Assembly (NCBI RefSeq): GCF_000332175.1
Contig: NZ_KB235914.1
Location: forward strand, 627,966 to 691,965
Length of the DNA: 64,000 nucleotides
Direction: 5' to 3'
From: Pseudanabaena sp. PCC 6802
GTDB lineage: Bacteria > Cyanobacteriota > Cyanobacteriia > Pseudanabaenales > Pseudanabaenaceae
Each line of letters opens with the position of its first letter. The first letter of the stretch is position 1. The translations under genes and the position numbers were made by a program. The notes below the pieces were generated by a model. The model was not told where the DNA came from and did no database searches. It worked only from the letters and a program-made list of their open reading frames with translations. Shown one piece after another: positions 51,836-60,118 of this stretch.

Positions 51836-53092
51836 ATGCTGCAACAATTTTTTTCGTTAAGTCTGACTTATGCTGCGATTCTGGTTTCCCAGTCACTACC
51901 TCTGACGAGCGATCGCCTTAGCGTGGCGCAAAAATTGATAACTGGCGATCGCGTTGCCAAGCAAGCATCTAAACCAGGTATTACCTTTCTCGCTTTTGGT
52001 GGTGGCGGCTCGCCTGCCAATAACGAAATTGCCCTGGAGAAAAACCTGCTCTACTTTCAGCGCACTTTAAAAAGTCTGGGGTTTAATCCAGCGGAAGCAT
52101 CGATTTTCTTTGCGAATGGCAACGACCGCTCCGCCACTATCCGCTATGTAGATAACCATGATAAGGAGAAATTCAAGCCGCCGGAAATTCCCCATCTCAA
52201 GGGATCTGCGACGCTCGCCAACCTGAGGTCATGGTTCGGTCAATATGTCCAGACTAATCCCCACAACAAACAGCTTTTCTTTTATTTTACAGGTCATGGG
52301 ATTTTGAACGAGCAAAATCCCGATGATAACTCGCTCCTACTGTGGCAAGAGCAGCACATTAGCGTGAGGGAATTTTCGCAATTGCTCGATCTCCTGCCCG
52401 CCCAGACACTGATCGCGATGATGATGGCCCAGTGCTATTCCGGTTCGTTTGCCAATATTATTTACGCCGATGGCGATCCCGAAAAGCCATTAGCGAAACA
52501 GAACCGCTGTGGCTTCTACGCTACGATTAAGACTCTACCGTCAGTGGGCTGTACGGCAGAGGTAAATGAATCCGATTACCGCGACTATAGCTCCAGTTTC
52601 TTTGCGGGTTTGAGCGGACGCAGCCGCACTGGCGAGGCAGTACCCTCAGCGGACTACAACAAGGATGGCAAAGTTTCCTATCTCGAAGCCCATGCCTTTG
52701 CCAAGGTTGACGAAAAATCTACCGATCTTCCTGTATCGACTTCTGAGGTGTGGTTGCAGGGGCAATCATCCCGGCAACTGCGCGATCGCACCTTCAGCCA
52801 ACCGATCGCGGCGCTGCTGCAAACCGCCCGTCCCGAACAGCGCTATGTTGTCAATTCTCTGATCGAGAAACTGAATCTGAACCCTAGCTTCTCATTTAAA
52901 AAGAATAGAGAAAATCTAATCTTTGCCCAACCTGGTTTAGATTCACCTGAGGAAAAAGCATATTTAACTCGCTTGCAAATGGAGTTGATTTCAATTAGCG
53001 TGGAAAGTAAAATTCGCAGTTCGCAAAATCCTACTCAGATCGCTACTCTCGATCGCCTCTTAAAATGCGAGCAGGGACATTGGCGCATGTAG
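51836..53092 (+). CDS. Legumain/caspase-fold (C13-like) peptidase with EF-hand
   Basis: A 418-residue protein with an N-terminal signal-like segment (about 5-25). The caspase-fold catalytic pair is visible as His154 in FFYFTGHG and Cys200 in MMMAQCYSGSF. This resembles legumain (C13) and related C14 families. A calcium-binding EF-hand-like loop (DYNKDGKVSYLEA, about 268-280) lies after the core. Export to the periplasm is probable. Calcium-dependent proteolysis could serve cell-envelope turnover or stress responses; the target is unknown. It diverges from the flavoprotein gene with 152 bases between them. Confidence 0.82.
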   Translation: MLQQFFSLSLTYAAILVSQSLPLTSDRLSVAQKLITGDRVAKQASKPGITFLAFGGGGSPANNEIALEKNLLYFQRTLKSLGFNPAEASIFFANGNDRSATIRYVDNHDKEKFKPPEIPHLKGSATLANLRSWFGQYVQTNPHNKQLFFYFTGHGILNEQNPDDNSLLLWQEQHISVREFSQLLDLLPAQTLIAMMMAQCYSGSFANIIYADGDPEKPLAKQNRCGFYATIKTLPSVGCTAEVNESDYRDYSSSFFAGLSGRSRTGEAVPSADYNKDGKVSYLEAHAFAKVDEKSTDLPVSTSEVWLQGQSSRQLRDRTFSQPIAALLQTARPEQRYVVNSLIEKLNLNPSFSFKKNRENLIFAQPGLDSPEEKAYLTRLQMELISISVESKIRSSQNPTQIATLDRLLKCEQGHWRM

Positions 53093-53194
53093 AAACCCTT
53101 GTTTGGATTTTTCGCTGGAGACCTCCTTCAACAAAACTCATGAAAACCATCTTGTTTCTCTGTAGAAGTATTTGAGATCGGACGATCGCAAATC

Positions 53195-53914
53195 CTAATC
53201 GAGCGATTCTCCTTCGGAGATTTCTAGCGAACGCAGTCGCGCCAACAATGACTCCACCTGTCTTTGAGCCATATCTGCCCGCTGTCGTTCTGCATCTGCT
53301 CGTTCATCTGCACTGAGATAGCGATCGCCCCGTTCGTCAAACCATGCCAGTTGCTCCTGCGACAGATTGCTAAACACTGTCTGATTGCGGCCAATGCCTA
53401 ATCCTACTTCTGCCATCCAATAGGGTTCGCCTCTTTGTAACTCGTATTTGCCATCCACCAGCTTATACATCTCAAACGGTTGATGTCCGTCCCGCTGCCA
53501 AAATTCTGGATTGTAGATCGCGTAGTACAGTACCCCCAAGCGAGCGTAAATTGCCATCTTCTCGTCATACTCCCCACCCGGTTTATGGGACACCATCTCT
53601 AGAGTGAAAATGGGCACAATTCCCTGCTCTTCCCAAACCACATAGCTGCGACGCGACTTACCACCCTTTTTGCGCTCTACACCCAAGCTTAAAAAGGCAT
53701 CAGGCACGACAGGGACGCGCGGATTTAGCCCTGTGGTGTGATACACCGCCATATCGACACCGAAGTACCAATCCATGCGCTCTGCCCAAATCGAACTGAG
53801 CAAAAACAGCAGAATGTTGGGCAATAGATTCTGGTCTTCGTTATCCACAGGTGTGTCGTCCGAATCTGGTAATTCGTCACTGGTGGGCAGTTGGTTTAGA
53901 TCTATTTGAAGCAT
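53195..53914 (-). CDS. Uma2 family (DUF820) endonuclease-like protein
   Basis: This 239-residue protein has the Uma2/DUF820 pattern of the PD-(D/E)xK nuclease fold: VPVVPDAFLSLGVERK, EEQGIVPIFTLEMVSHKPGGEYDEKMAIYARLGVLYYAIYNPE and the C-terminal RYLSADERADAERQRADMAQRQVESLLARL coiled segment. Cyanobacteria carry dozens of these genes; their roles are unclear, and some are thought to be transposon-linked. The usual E-V-L-S-P site is E-M-V-S-H here, which may affect activity. It is convergent with the legumain-like gene. Confidence 0.88.
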   Translation of the reverse strand: MLQIDLNQLPTSDELPDSDDTPVDNEDQNLLPNILLFLLSSIWAERMDWYFGVDMAVYHTTGLNPRVPVVPDAFLSLGVERKKGGKSRRSYVVWEEQGIVPIFTLEMVSHKPGGEYDEKMAIYARLGVLYYAIYNPEFWQRDGHQPFEMYKLVDGKYELQRGEPYWMAEVGLGIGRNQTVFSNLSQEQLAWFDERGDRYLSADERADAERQRADMAQRQVESLLARLRSLEISEGESLD

Positions 53915-54076
53915 GGGAAAACCTCAAAAGCGTTCTAGCTGTATTGTAAGCGATCGCGCCGATCGCGAGACTACTCTGTCAAGAATTCTGTCATAAAGCG
54001 ATCGGTGCGGAAAACTGAGAGTATTCTGAATGAGGTAATTATTACAGTAATTAAAACTATAAATACCCTTCTTTAA

Positions 54077-54214
54077 CTTATTTTGTACGAGCGCGGAATG
54101 TCGCTCTTTGCGATGAAGAGATATCAGGATGCGGCATCTTCTTTTGATAAAGCGATCGCCCTGCGCTCTGATTTTGCCGATGCCATTAAGGCTCGTCAGG
54201 ATGCCCAAAAATAG
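54077..54214 (+). pseudogene. Relic of a TPR protein
   Basis: The frame opens after a stop at 54074-54076 and encodes YERGMSLFAMKRYQDAASSF followed by DKAIALRSDFADAIKAR, then stops. That is the last 1.2 repeats of a tetratricopeptide protein. No upstream part is seen, and the ATG at 54098 has no Shine-Dalgarno sequence. Probably the scar of a lost gene. Confidence 0.5.
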
Positions 54215-54343
54215 TTGCGATAATGGGGTGGGAAATATCTAGGGCGTGAAGCTAGCGATCGCCAGCTTCACATTATTTGACGATCGCTTGAGATTGCTTG
54301 TGTTATACCAGAATTGTTAGCGTTTGATGACTGAGGAGGGACT

Positions 54344-54583
54344 ATGTTCTTACAGCACAAACGAAGCGGCGATCTGGTAGAAGTACTTACACTACAGGAA
54401 CTTTACAACCCTTGCCAGCACGCAATTGTCGGTAGAATGCATGCTGGCGAAGAGATGCAAGACCCTGAGTCTTTTGATAAGTTAGATATGGTTTTCCCAT
54501 CAGGAGAACCGCTACCTCGTTGCTGGTTGGATCCGAATTATCGGGTTCAAGCTGCTCAAATTCTTGTTTCCGCTACAAGCTAA
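54344..54583 (+). CDS. Small cyanobacterial protein of unknown function
   Basis: A 79-residue protein, MFLQHKRSGDLVEVLTLQEL onward, with DPESFDKLDMVFPSGEPLPRCWLDPNYR at its centre. I recall very similar cyanobacterial proteins, some labelled acetyltransferase, but nothing here supports an acetyltransferase fold. A good SD-like GGAGGGAC (54333-54340) precedes the ATG. It stands alone on the plus strand; the DUF2808 gene follows after 96 bases. No signal or membrane segment is present. Confidence 0.65.
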   Translation: MFLQHKRSGDLVEVLTLQELYNPCQHAIVGRMHAGEEMQDPESFDKLDMVFPSGEPLPRCWLDPNYRVQAAQILVSATS

Positions 54584-54679
54584 GTAGAATATAGGAAACA
54601 TGCTGGGGCGATCTTTACCTGGAGAAAGGTTGTCCTAGCATTTTTGGCAAAATTATAGTTGCCGAGCGAGAGGTAGCCT

Positions 54680-55276
54680 ATGTCAAACTTCACGGGGATT
54701 TCAATATTGCTATTAGCAACGGTAACAAGCGTGCTGCTGGTCGATATACCAACTGGGGCAATTTCCGATCGCACTGCTGGAGCCGTACGACTCCGCGATG
54801 GCAGGACTTACTTCGATCGTCCACCCACTTTAGTCGATGCGGAAACAACTGTTAATTCCGTCTATGCGTGGGGGGCAACTTACTATTTCAACCTGAGACT
54901 TCCAGAGAATGCTGGCGAGCCACTGCAAAGGGTAACTATTAGCCAGTATGAGGGCACTGACAAAATTGCATTCGATCGCAACGAGAGCTTGGCACTCGCG
55001 ATCGCGCCATCGGGCGAGCGCACCAGGTTAAATGCAGCGATCGCAATAACCGACACCGAACCGCAACAGGTAACAGTTGACTTTACTCCTCCCATTCCTC
55101 CTGGCAGTACGATCTCGATTGGGTTGCGCCCTTACAACAATCCCAGATACGGCGGCGTTTATTTATTTGGCGTTACCGCCTTCCCATTAGGGGAAAAGCC
55201 TCACGGTCAGTTCCTGGGCTACGCACGCTTGCACTTCTACGATCGCAGCGATCGCAGCGGCATATTTCGCCGCTAG
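54680..55276 (+). CDS. DUF2808 family exported protein
   Basis: A 198-residue protein with an N-terminal hydrophobic signal (ISILLLATVTSVLLV), a YFDRPPTLVDAETTVNSVYAW block, LPENAGEPLQRVTISQYEG, and a C-terminal beta-rich part ending GVYLFGVTAFPLGEKPHGQFLGYARLHFYDRS. This is the DUF2808 pattern of cyanobacteria. The fold is expected to be a periplasmic or cell-surface beta-sandwich; function is unknown. It is monocistronic as far as can be seen. Confidence 0.82.
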   Translation: MSNFTGISILLLATVTSVLLVDIPTGAISDRTAGAVRLRDGRTYFDRPPTLVDAETTVNSVYAWGATYYFNLRLPENAGEPLQRVTISQYEGTDKIAFDRNESLALAIAPSGERTRLNAAIAITDTEPQQVTVDFTPPIPPGSTISIGLRPYNNPRYGGVYLFGVTAFPLGEKPHGQFLGYARLHFYDRSDRSGIFRR

Positions 55277-55445
55277 TCCAATAGCGCGCATCACGCGGCG
55301 ACATGTTGGATAATTGCGGTAAAATTCTCATATAATTGCTAAATCTCTCACATGACCTGAGAGTCTTTGACTGCGGCAAAAATGCAGGATCGGCGTAATG
55401 GGATCGATACGTATCTCGAGCTAGAATTTTCCAATTGGGAGATCG

Positions 55446-57329
55446 ATGTATCAGCATATTTCAAGAAACACGGAGACACAGCTAAATCGTTTATCCGATC
55501 TTGTAGATCGGTACCGAAATCAGCCAAGCGATCGCGAGGTGATCGCCTCTCTGCGCGATGCCCGTCAGCAGTTAGCACACAGATGGATTGATATTCCCGA
55601 GGACTTGCTGGAGAGTTCATATGCAGGCTATTTGGGGAAAGCGCATCAGACTCTCCTGCAAAGCGGTCTCAAATACGAACTGCTAACTGATGTCGAAACG
55701 CATTTTTTAGAGCAGGAAGTTTTACCTCAACTGCAAAACAATCATCAGAAACCAGGAGCGATCGGGTATCTCTTGACCTTCATGCTCTACTTGTATCCGC
55801 ACGAGTTACCATTGCGATGGCATGGAAAAGTCGATGTTCCAGACTGGTTTATGCACGACTATCTGAGATTCATCCTCGCCAGTCCCAATTACTTCCGAAC
55901 TGTCGGCGAATCTCAACGGTATTTCCAATTCATGCAGACTACGATCGATGCGCTGTATAACGCGATTTTTACCGATCGCAACTCAAAGATCGGACAGGAC
56001 ACCTTAGCGATCGCGCAGCAAATAAATCCCATTCAACTATACTTTACCCAAGAAAACCTGAGAGATATTCAGAGCAAGCGAGGCGATATCATTGAACTTG
56101 CATTAAGGCAAAAAGGCGCTCAAATCGAGCACGATTTCTCTATCCCTCCCCCTAATCGTCAAAAGATTCGACTGGGCATATTGCTGAAATCATGCAACCC
56201 ATCACCTGAGACTTATTTAGCGCTCCCAATTGTCGAACACTTAGATCGCGATCGATTTGAAATTATCCTGTACGTGTTGCAAATTGCGGGACATCAACTG
56301 GAAGACTACTGTCGAGAACGCACGGCTAAACTGATTCAGTTACCTAACGATGGACTTAACCAACAAGCTGAAGCAATTCGCAGCGACGATCTAGACATCC
56401 TCCTGGTTGGTGCAAATATTACTGCTGCAATCCATCAAGTGACAATGCTTGCCAACTATCGACTAGCCAGAGTCCAGCTAACTAACTTTGCTTCTCCCAT
56501 TACAACTGGCATCAAAAATATCGACTACTATATTGCCGGGAAGTTGATGGAGCCACTGCCCGACGCTCAAGCTCACTATCGCGAGCGATCGATCGCCATA
56601 GATGGTACTGGTTTTTGCTTTAGCTATGGCGTGGAGCCGCCTGCAACTCAATATCGCATTAATAGAGAAAAGTTGAGAATTCCCGACAGTGCGATCGTGT
56701 TTGCTTCCACAGCTAATCTATTCAAACTCGTGCCCGAATTGAGGGCAACCTGGGCAAAGATCTTAGCCACCGTGCCCAATTCTATGTTGATGCTCATGCC
56801 CTTTGGTCCAAACTGGATGAGCTATTATCCAGGAATTACGTTTGTGGATGATATGAATGCCGTATTGGCAAAGTATGGTGTGAGTGGCGATCGCCTGCGC
56901 GTTTTAAAAGCACTTCCGCATCGCGCTGATGTGAAGGAGGCATTAAAGGTGTCCGATATTTATCTGGACTCTTTTCCTTATGCGGGTACGACTTCTCTCA
57001 TCGATGCTTTGGAAGTTGGCTTGCCGACGATCGCGTGGGAGGGCAATACACTGCGATCGCGCATGGGAGCAGCGATTTTGAAATCTCTTTCCATGCAGGA
57101 TCTAATTGCCCGTCGCGAGGAAACGTATGTAGAACTAGCCGTGGCTCTAGCGGAGAACCCCGATCTCCGCAGGCAAAAGAATCGGGAAATTCTGCAAAAA
57201 ATGCAACAAAATCCTGACTTCTTGGACGGTCGAGCTTATGTCGCACAGCTTCAACCCATACTTCTCAATCTGTACGAGAAATGGCGATCGTTATCGATAC
57301 TATCCAACTTTTATAGCTATAGCCAATAG
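55446..57329 (+). CDS. OGT/SPINDLY-type O-linked glycosyltransferase (GT41-like)
   Basis: This 627-residue protein has a helical N-terminal part (about 1-220; no clean TPRs visible) and a GT41-like catalytic region (about 240-600). Landmarks are KIRLGILLKSCNPSPETYL, a Rossmann-like VQLTNFASPITTGIKNIDYYI and YLDSFPYAGTTSLIDALEVGLPTIAWEGNTLRSR, which is strongly conserved in OGT and SPINDLY proteins. It would attach sugars to protein Ser/Thr or act on a surface glycan. Its last codons (YSYSQ and stop) come from a family A repeat that begins at 57312, so the native C-terminus has probably been replaced. A GGGAG sequence lies just before the ATG. Confidence 0.85.
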   Translation: MYQHISRNTETQLNRLSDLVDRYRNQPSDREVIASLRDARQQLAHRWIDIPEDLLESSYAGYLGKAHQTLLQSGLKYELLTDVETHFLEQEVLPQLQNNHQKPGAIGYLLTFMLYLYPHELPLRWHGKVDVPDWFMHDYLRFILASPNYFRTVGESQRYFQFMQTTIDALYNAIFTDRNSKIGQDTLAIAQQINPIQLYFTQENLRDIQSKRGDIIELALRQKGAQIEHDFSIPPPNRQKIRLGILLKSCNPSPETYLALPIVEHLDRDRFEIILYVLQIAGHQLEDYCRERTAKLIQLPNDGLNQQAEAIRSDDLDILLVGANITAAIHQVTMLANYRLARVQLTNFASPITTGIKNIDYYIAGKLMEPLPDAQAHYRERSIAIDGTGFCFSYGVEPPATQYRINREKLRIPDSAIVFASTANLFKLVPELRATWAKILATVPNSMLMLMPFGPNWMSYYPGITFVDDMNAVLAKYGVSGDRLRVLKALPHRADVKEALKVSDIYLDSFPYAGTTSLIDALEVGLPTIAWEGNTLRSRMGAAILKSLSMQDLIARREETYVELAVALAENPDLRRQKNREILQKMQQNPDFLDGRAYVAQLQPILLNLYEKWRSLSILSNFYSYSQ

Positions 57330-57415
57330 GCTTAGGACGGGGTGCAGGGGTTCCACCCCTGCGTGGGGGCGTACCCCCCACACCCCCTGTCCTGATAGAT
57401 TCTGTCTATGGCTAT
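57312..57415. repeat. Intergenic repeat family A, copy 5
   Basis: Ends TATAGCTATAGCCAATAGG and GATTCTGTCTATGGCTAT; contains GCAGGGGT-TCC-ACCCCTGC and GCGTACCCCCCACACCCCC. It overlaps the end of the glycosyltransferase gene and stops 10 bases before the convergent mgtE gene, where its hairpins could end both transcripts. Confidence 0.7.
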
Positions 57416-57424
57416 GACATCTCA

Positions 57425-58771
57425 TCAAACTCGAAATACATGCAGAAACAGAGAGGTTAAACTTAAAAAAGTTAAGAATCCAACTGTATCTAGAATTGTA
57501 GTGAGCAAAGGGCCGCTAATCAAGGCAGGATCTAGCTTCAAGCGCTTTAAGCCCATCGGGAGTAACGTACCCAGGGTGGCAGCAACCAGTACGTTAATCG
57601 CCATGACCAGGCCAGCCACCAGAGCCACCCAACGATTTACAGCAGAAGACCAGATCAAAGACAGAACTGCCAGTGCCAGACCCAACGCGAGGGCAGTACC
57701 TAAACCTGCCAAAATTTCCTTGCGCAGGATCGCCAAAGTATCCTGGGGTGTCACTTCCCCTACACCTAAACCTCGCACGGTTACTGATAGAGCTTGAATG
57801 CCGACGTTACCACTCGTGTTAGATAGGATGGGCATAATTACGGCCAGGACTGGGACAAGCGCAATCGTGCCCTGAAATGGGGCGATCGCGCTGGCGGCAC
57901 CCACATACAAACCGATGTTACCTAACAACCAGGGCAAACGTTTTTGGATTGTAATTAGTGGTGGTGACAGCGCTTCCTCGTCGCCGCTAACCCCTGCCAG
58001 CTTTTGAATATCTTCGGTGGCTTCTTCTTCGAGAATATCAACCACATCGTCGATGGTGACGATGCCTACAAGCCGATCTTCGCGGTCTACCACTGGTAAT
58101 GCCAGCAGGTCGTAGCGCTTCATCAGTTGCGCCACCTCTTCTTGGGGCATATCAGTACGGGCTTTGATCGCGCGATCGCTGGCAATGTCCTTAACTAGGG
58201 CATTAGGTAAAGAGAATAGAAGCTGCCGCAGCGAGACAATTTGCTTGAGCTTGCGGTTGTCGTCAGTAACGTAAGCGTAGTAGATCGTTTCTTTGTCCTT
58301 ATCGTTCAGGCGGATTTTGCCGATCGCTTCTTCGACAGTCAGTCCCTGTCGCAGTCGCACGTACTCGGTGGTCATTACCCGACCTGCCGTACCCTCGGCA
58401 TAACCGAGAATTGTGGCGGTGGCATGTCTTTCTTCGGGGCTGAGTTGCTGGAGAAGGCGCTTTACTACACCGGCGGGCAGCTCGTCCAGCAGTTCGGCGC
58501 GATCGTCAGGTCGCATCGACTCGATAATTTGCTGTACGTGGATGTCGTGCAGCGACCCTAGTAATTCCTCGCGGGACTTTTGCGGCAGATACTCAAATAC
58601 ATCTGTGGCGTTGGACTTATTGAGAAGGCGAAAGGCGATCGCTTTTTGCTCGGAAGGAAGCTCGTCAATGTAGTCACCTACATCGATAGCTGGCATCGCA
58701 TTGAGTTCCGATTTGAGTTGATTCCAGTCGGTAATATCCGACAGTGAAGTCAGAGCTTCCTGGGTGAGCAT
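57425..58771 (-). CDS. mgtE: MgtE magnesium transporter
   Basis: This 448-residue protein shows the MgtE order: N-terminal helical domain (PSEQKAIAFRLLNKSNATDVFEYL, QIIESMRPDDRAELLDELP), a CBS pair (about 135-255, RQGLTVEEAIGKI, LPVVDREDRLVGIVTIDDVVDILEEEA), and five membrane segments. The pore helix has the characteristic PILSNTSGNVGIQALSVTVRGL. CBS and N-domains close the channel when Mg2+ is high. A perfect AGGAGG (58776-58781) precedes the ATG by 4 bases. The leader upstream has four hairpins, two of which overlap, which suggests RNA-level control. Confidence 0.96.
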   Translation of the reverse strand: MLTQEALTSLSDITDWNQLKSELNAMPAIDVGDYIDELPSEQKAIAFRLLNKSNATDVFEYLPQKSREELLGSLHDIHVQQIIESMRPDDRAELLDELPAGVVKRLLQQLSPEERHATATILGYAEGTAGRVMTTEYVRLRQGLTVEEAIGKIRLNDKDKETIYYAYVTDDNRKLKQIVSLRQLLFSLPNALVKDIASDRAIKARTDMPQEEVAQLMKRYDLLALPVVDREDRLVGIVTIDDVVDILEEEATEDIQKLAGVSGDEEALSPPLITIQKRLPWLLGNIGLYVGAASAIAPFQGTIALVPVLAVIMPILSNTSGNVGIQALSVTVRGLGVGEVTPQDTLAILRKEILAGLGTALALGLALAVLSLIWSSAVNRWVALVAGLVMAINVLVAATLGTLLPMGLKRLKLDPALISGPLLTTILDTVGFLTFLSLTSLFLHVFRV

Positions 58772-58783
58772 TGAACCTCCTAC

Positions 58784-58922
58784 ATCTCCCGACGCGCTGG
58801 GAGATACTCACACCATTGCATCGGAACCTAACTAAAATAACCAGATGGACTGGGGTCCATGAGATCCTTAAAACACGACATCGGCATTGCTGGTAAATGC
58901 CGCTAATCTACAATCTTAGCGG
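58784..58922 (-). promoter_or_regulatory. Structured mgtE leader (candidate riboswitch/attenuator)
   Basis: Reading towards mgtE there are four perfect stems. H1 is CCGCTAA/TTAGCGG (58900-58922). H2 is CGGCATT/AATGCCG (58882-58902). H3 is ATGGAC/GTCCAT (58845-58860). H4 is ATCTCCC/GGGAGAT (58784-58805), 2 bases from the Shine-Dalgarno sequence. H1 and H2 share bases 58900-58902, so they compete. I do not see the known Mg-sensing M-box consensus. A promoter inside this stretch is possible. Confidence 0.45.
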
Positions 58923-59058
58923 TTAGAGTACCTGATGCAAATACTTTTTGGCGATCGCGGTGACTACGATAAATGCGCCTCCAGGCTATAAGATAACAAA
59001 TGTGTCAAAATGTAAAGCATGATGAGTCAATTCTGCCAAATATAAACCTAATATAAGC

Positions 59059-59985
59059 GTGCTAGTTATTTCCGATCTAAGTAAAGCCAGTACCCCAACA
59101 GCGATCGCCATGGGTAACTTTGACGGCATACATCGAGGACACCAATGTGTAATTGCTCCAGTAGTTGGCAATACAGAGAATTTGGTTTCGACAGTCTTAA
59201 CTTTCAATCCACACCCGCAGGAGTTTTTTACAGGTACTTCGCGGCTGCTACTAACACCGATTGCGGAGAAAGTCGTTCAACTAGAGGCTCTGGGCGTGCA
59301 ACAGCTAGTTCTACTGCCTTTCGACCGCGAGATCGCCAAGCTTACGCCGCAGGAATTTATGCAACAAATCCTGATCGAGAGACTCCAGGCACGTTCGATT
59401 AGTGTTGGCTTTAATTTTCGGTTTGGCTGTCAGCGCTGCGGCTCGGTGGAAGATTTAAGAGCCATGTGGGGCGATCGCTTGCATATTGTCTCTGAGCAAC
59501 TCATGCACGATGTATGTGACACGAGCGATCCATCAATTCGGATTAGCAGTTCGGCGATTCGTCGCGCTTTGGAGCAGGGGGAGATCGACGCTGCTCGCAC
59601 TCTGCTAGGTCGCCCCTATAGCCTGATTGGTAATGTAGTGGCGGGGCAGCAGATGGGGCGGAAGTTAGGTTTCCCTACGGCTAATCTCCAGCTACCCCCC
59701 CAGAAATTCCTACCGAGAGATGGCGTTTATGCCGTACAGGTTCTGCGATTGGGGGATAAGCCGCTCCCTGCGGTGATGAATATTGGTATGCGCCCGACCG
59801 TCACCGGCGATCGCGCGCGCACGATTGAGGTACATCTATTAGACTGGGATGGCGATCTCTACGGTCGAGAGCTATGCGTCAATTTAGTCAAATTTCTGCG
59901 CCCCGAACAGAAATTTGAGTCCTTAGAAGCACTGAAACAACAAATTACTATTGACTGCGAGCTAGCTACAAAGCTTCTATTCTGA
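59059..59985 (+). CDS. ribF: Bifunctional riboflavin kinase/FAD synthetase
   Basis: This 308-residue enzyme phosphorylates riboflavin to FMN and adenylates it to FAD. The N-terminal FAD synthetase domain has AMGNFDGIHRGHQ, FNPHPQEFF and VGFNFRFGCQRCGSVEDL, then ISSSAIRRAL. The C-terminal kinase domain has LGRPYSLIGNVVAGQQMGRKLGFPTANL and VMNIGMRPTV. The start is GTG at 59059; it gives the usual short N-terminus before the nucleotide site, and the next in-frame ATG is too late, within AMGNFDG. It diverges from mgtE. Length is normal. Confidence 0.95.
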   Translation: MLVISDLSKASTPTAIAMGNFDGIHRGHQCVIAPVVGNTENLVSTVLTFNPHPQEFFTGTSRLLLTPIAEKVVQLEALGVQQLVLLPFDREIAKLTPQEFMQQILIERLQARSISVGFNFRFGCQRCGSVEDLRAMWGDRLHIVSEQLMHDVCDTSDPSIRISSSAIRRALEQGEIDAARTLLGRPYSLIGNVVAGQQMGRKLGFPTANLQLPPQKFLPRDGVYAVQVLRLGDKPLPAVMNIGMRPTVTGDRARTIEVHLLDWDGDLYGRELCVNLVKFLRPEQKFESLEALKQQITIDCELATKLLF

Positions 59986-60003
59986 TAATGCCGTCTCATT
60001 CAG

Positions 60004-60108
60004 TATGGCTATAGCCAATAGGCTTAGGACGGGGTGCAGGTGTGGAACCCCTGCGTGGGGACGCAGCCCTCACACTCCCCGTAATAGCCGATGATCTGTC
60101 TGCGGCTA
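60004..60108. repeat. Intergenic repeat family A, copy 6
   Basis: Begins TATGGCTATAGCCAATAGG and ends GATCTGTCTGCGGCTA. The core hairpin is altered (GTGCAGGTGTGGAACCCCTGC), and CCCTCACACTCCCC replaces the C-run. It lies between the convergent ribF and caspase-like genes. Confidence 0.6.
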
Positions 60109-60118
60109 GACTGGAGCT

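Noticed and set aside
53924-54208. 94-codon minus-strand frame
   Set aside because: It is antisense to a TPR relic, with a composition unlike a real protein.
58784-58922. Classical M-box (ykoK) Mg riboswitch
   Set aside because: A GTTAGGT stretch is present, but the rest of the conserved M-box core is not; kept only as a structured leader of unknown class.
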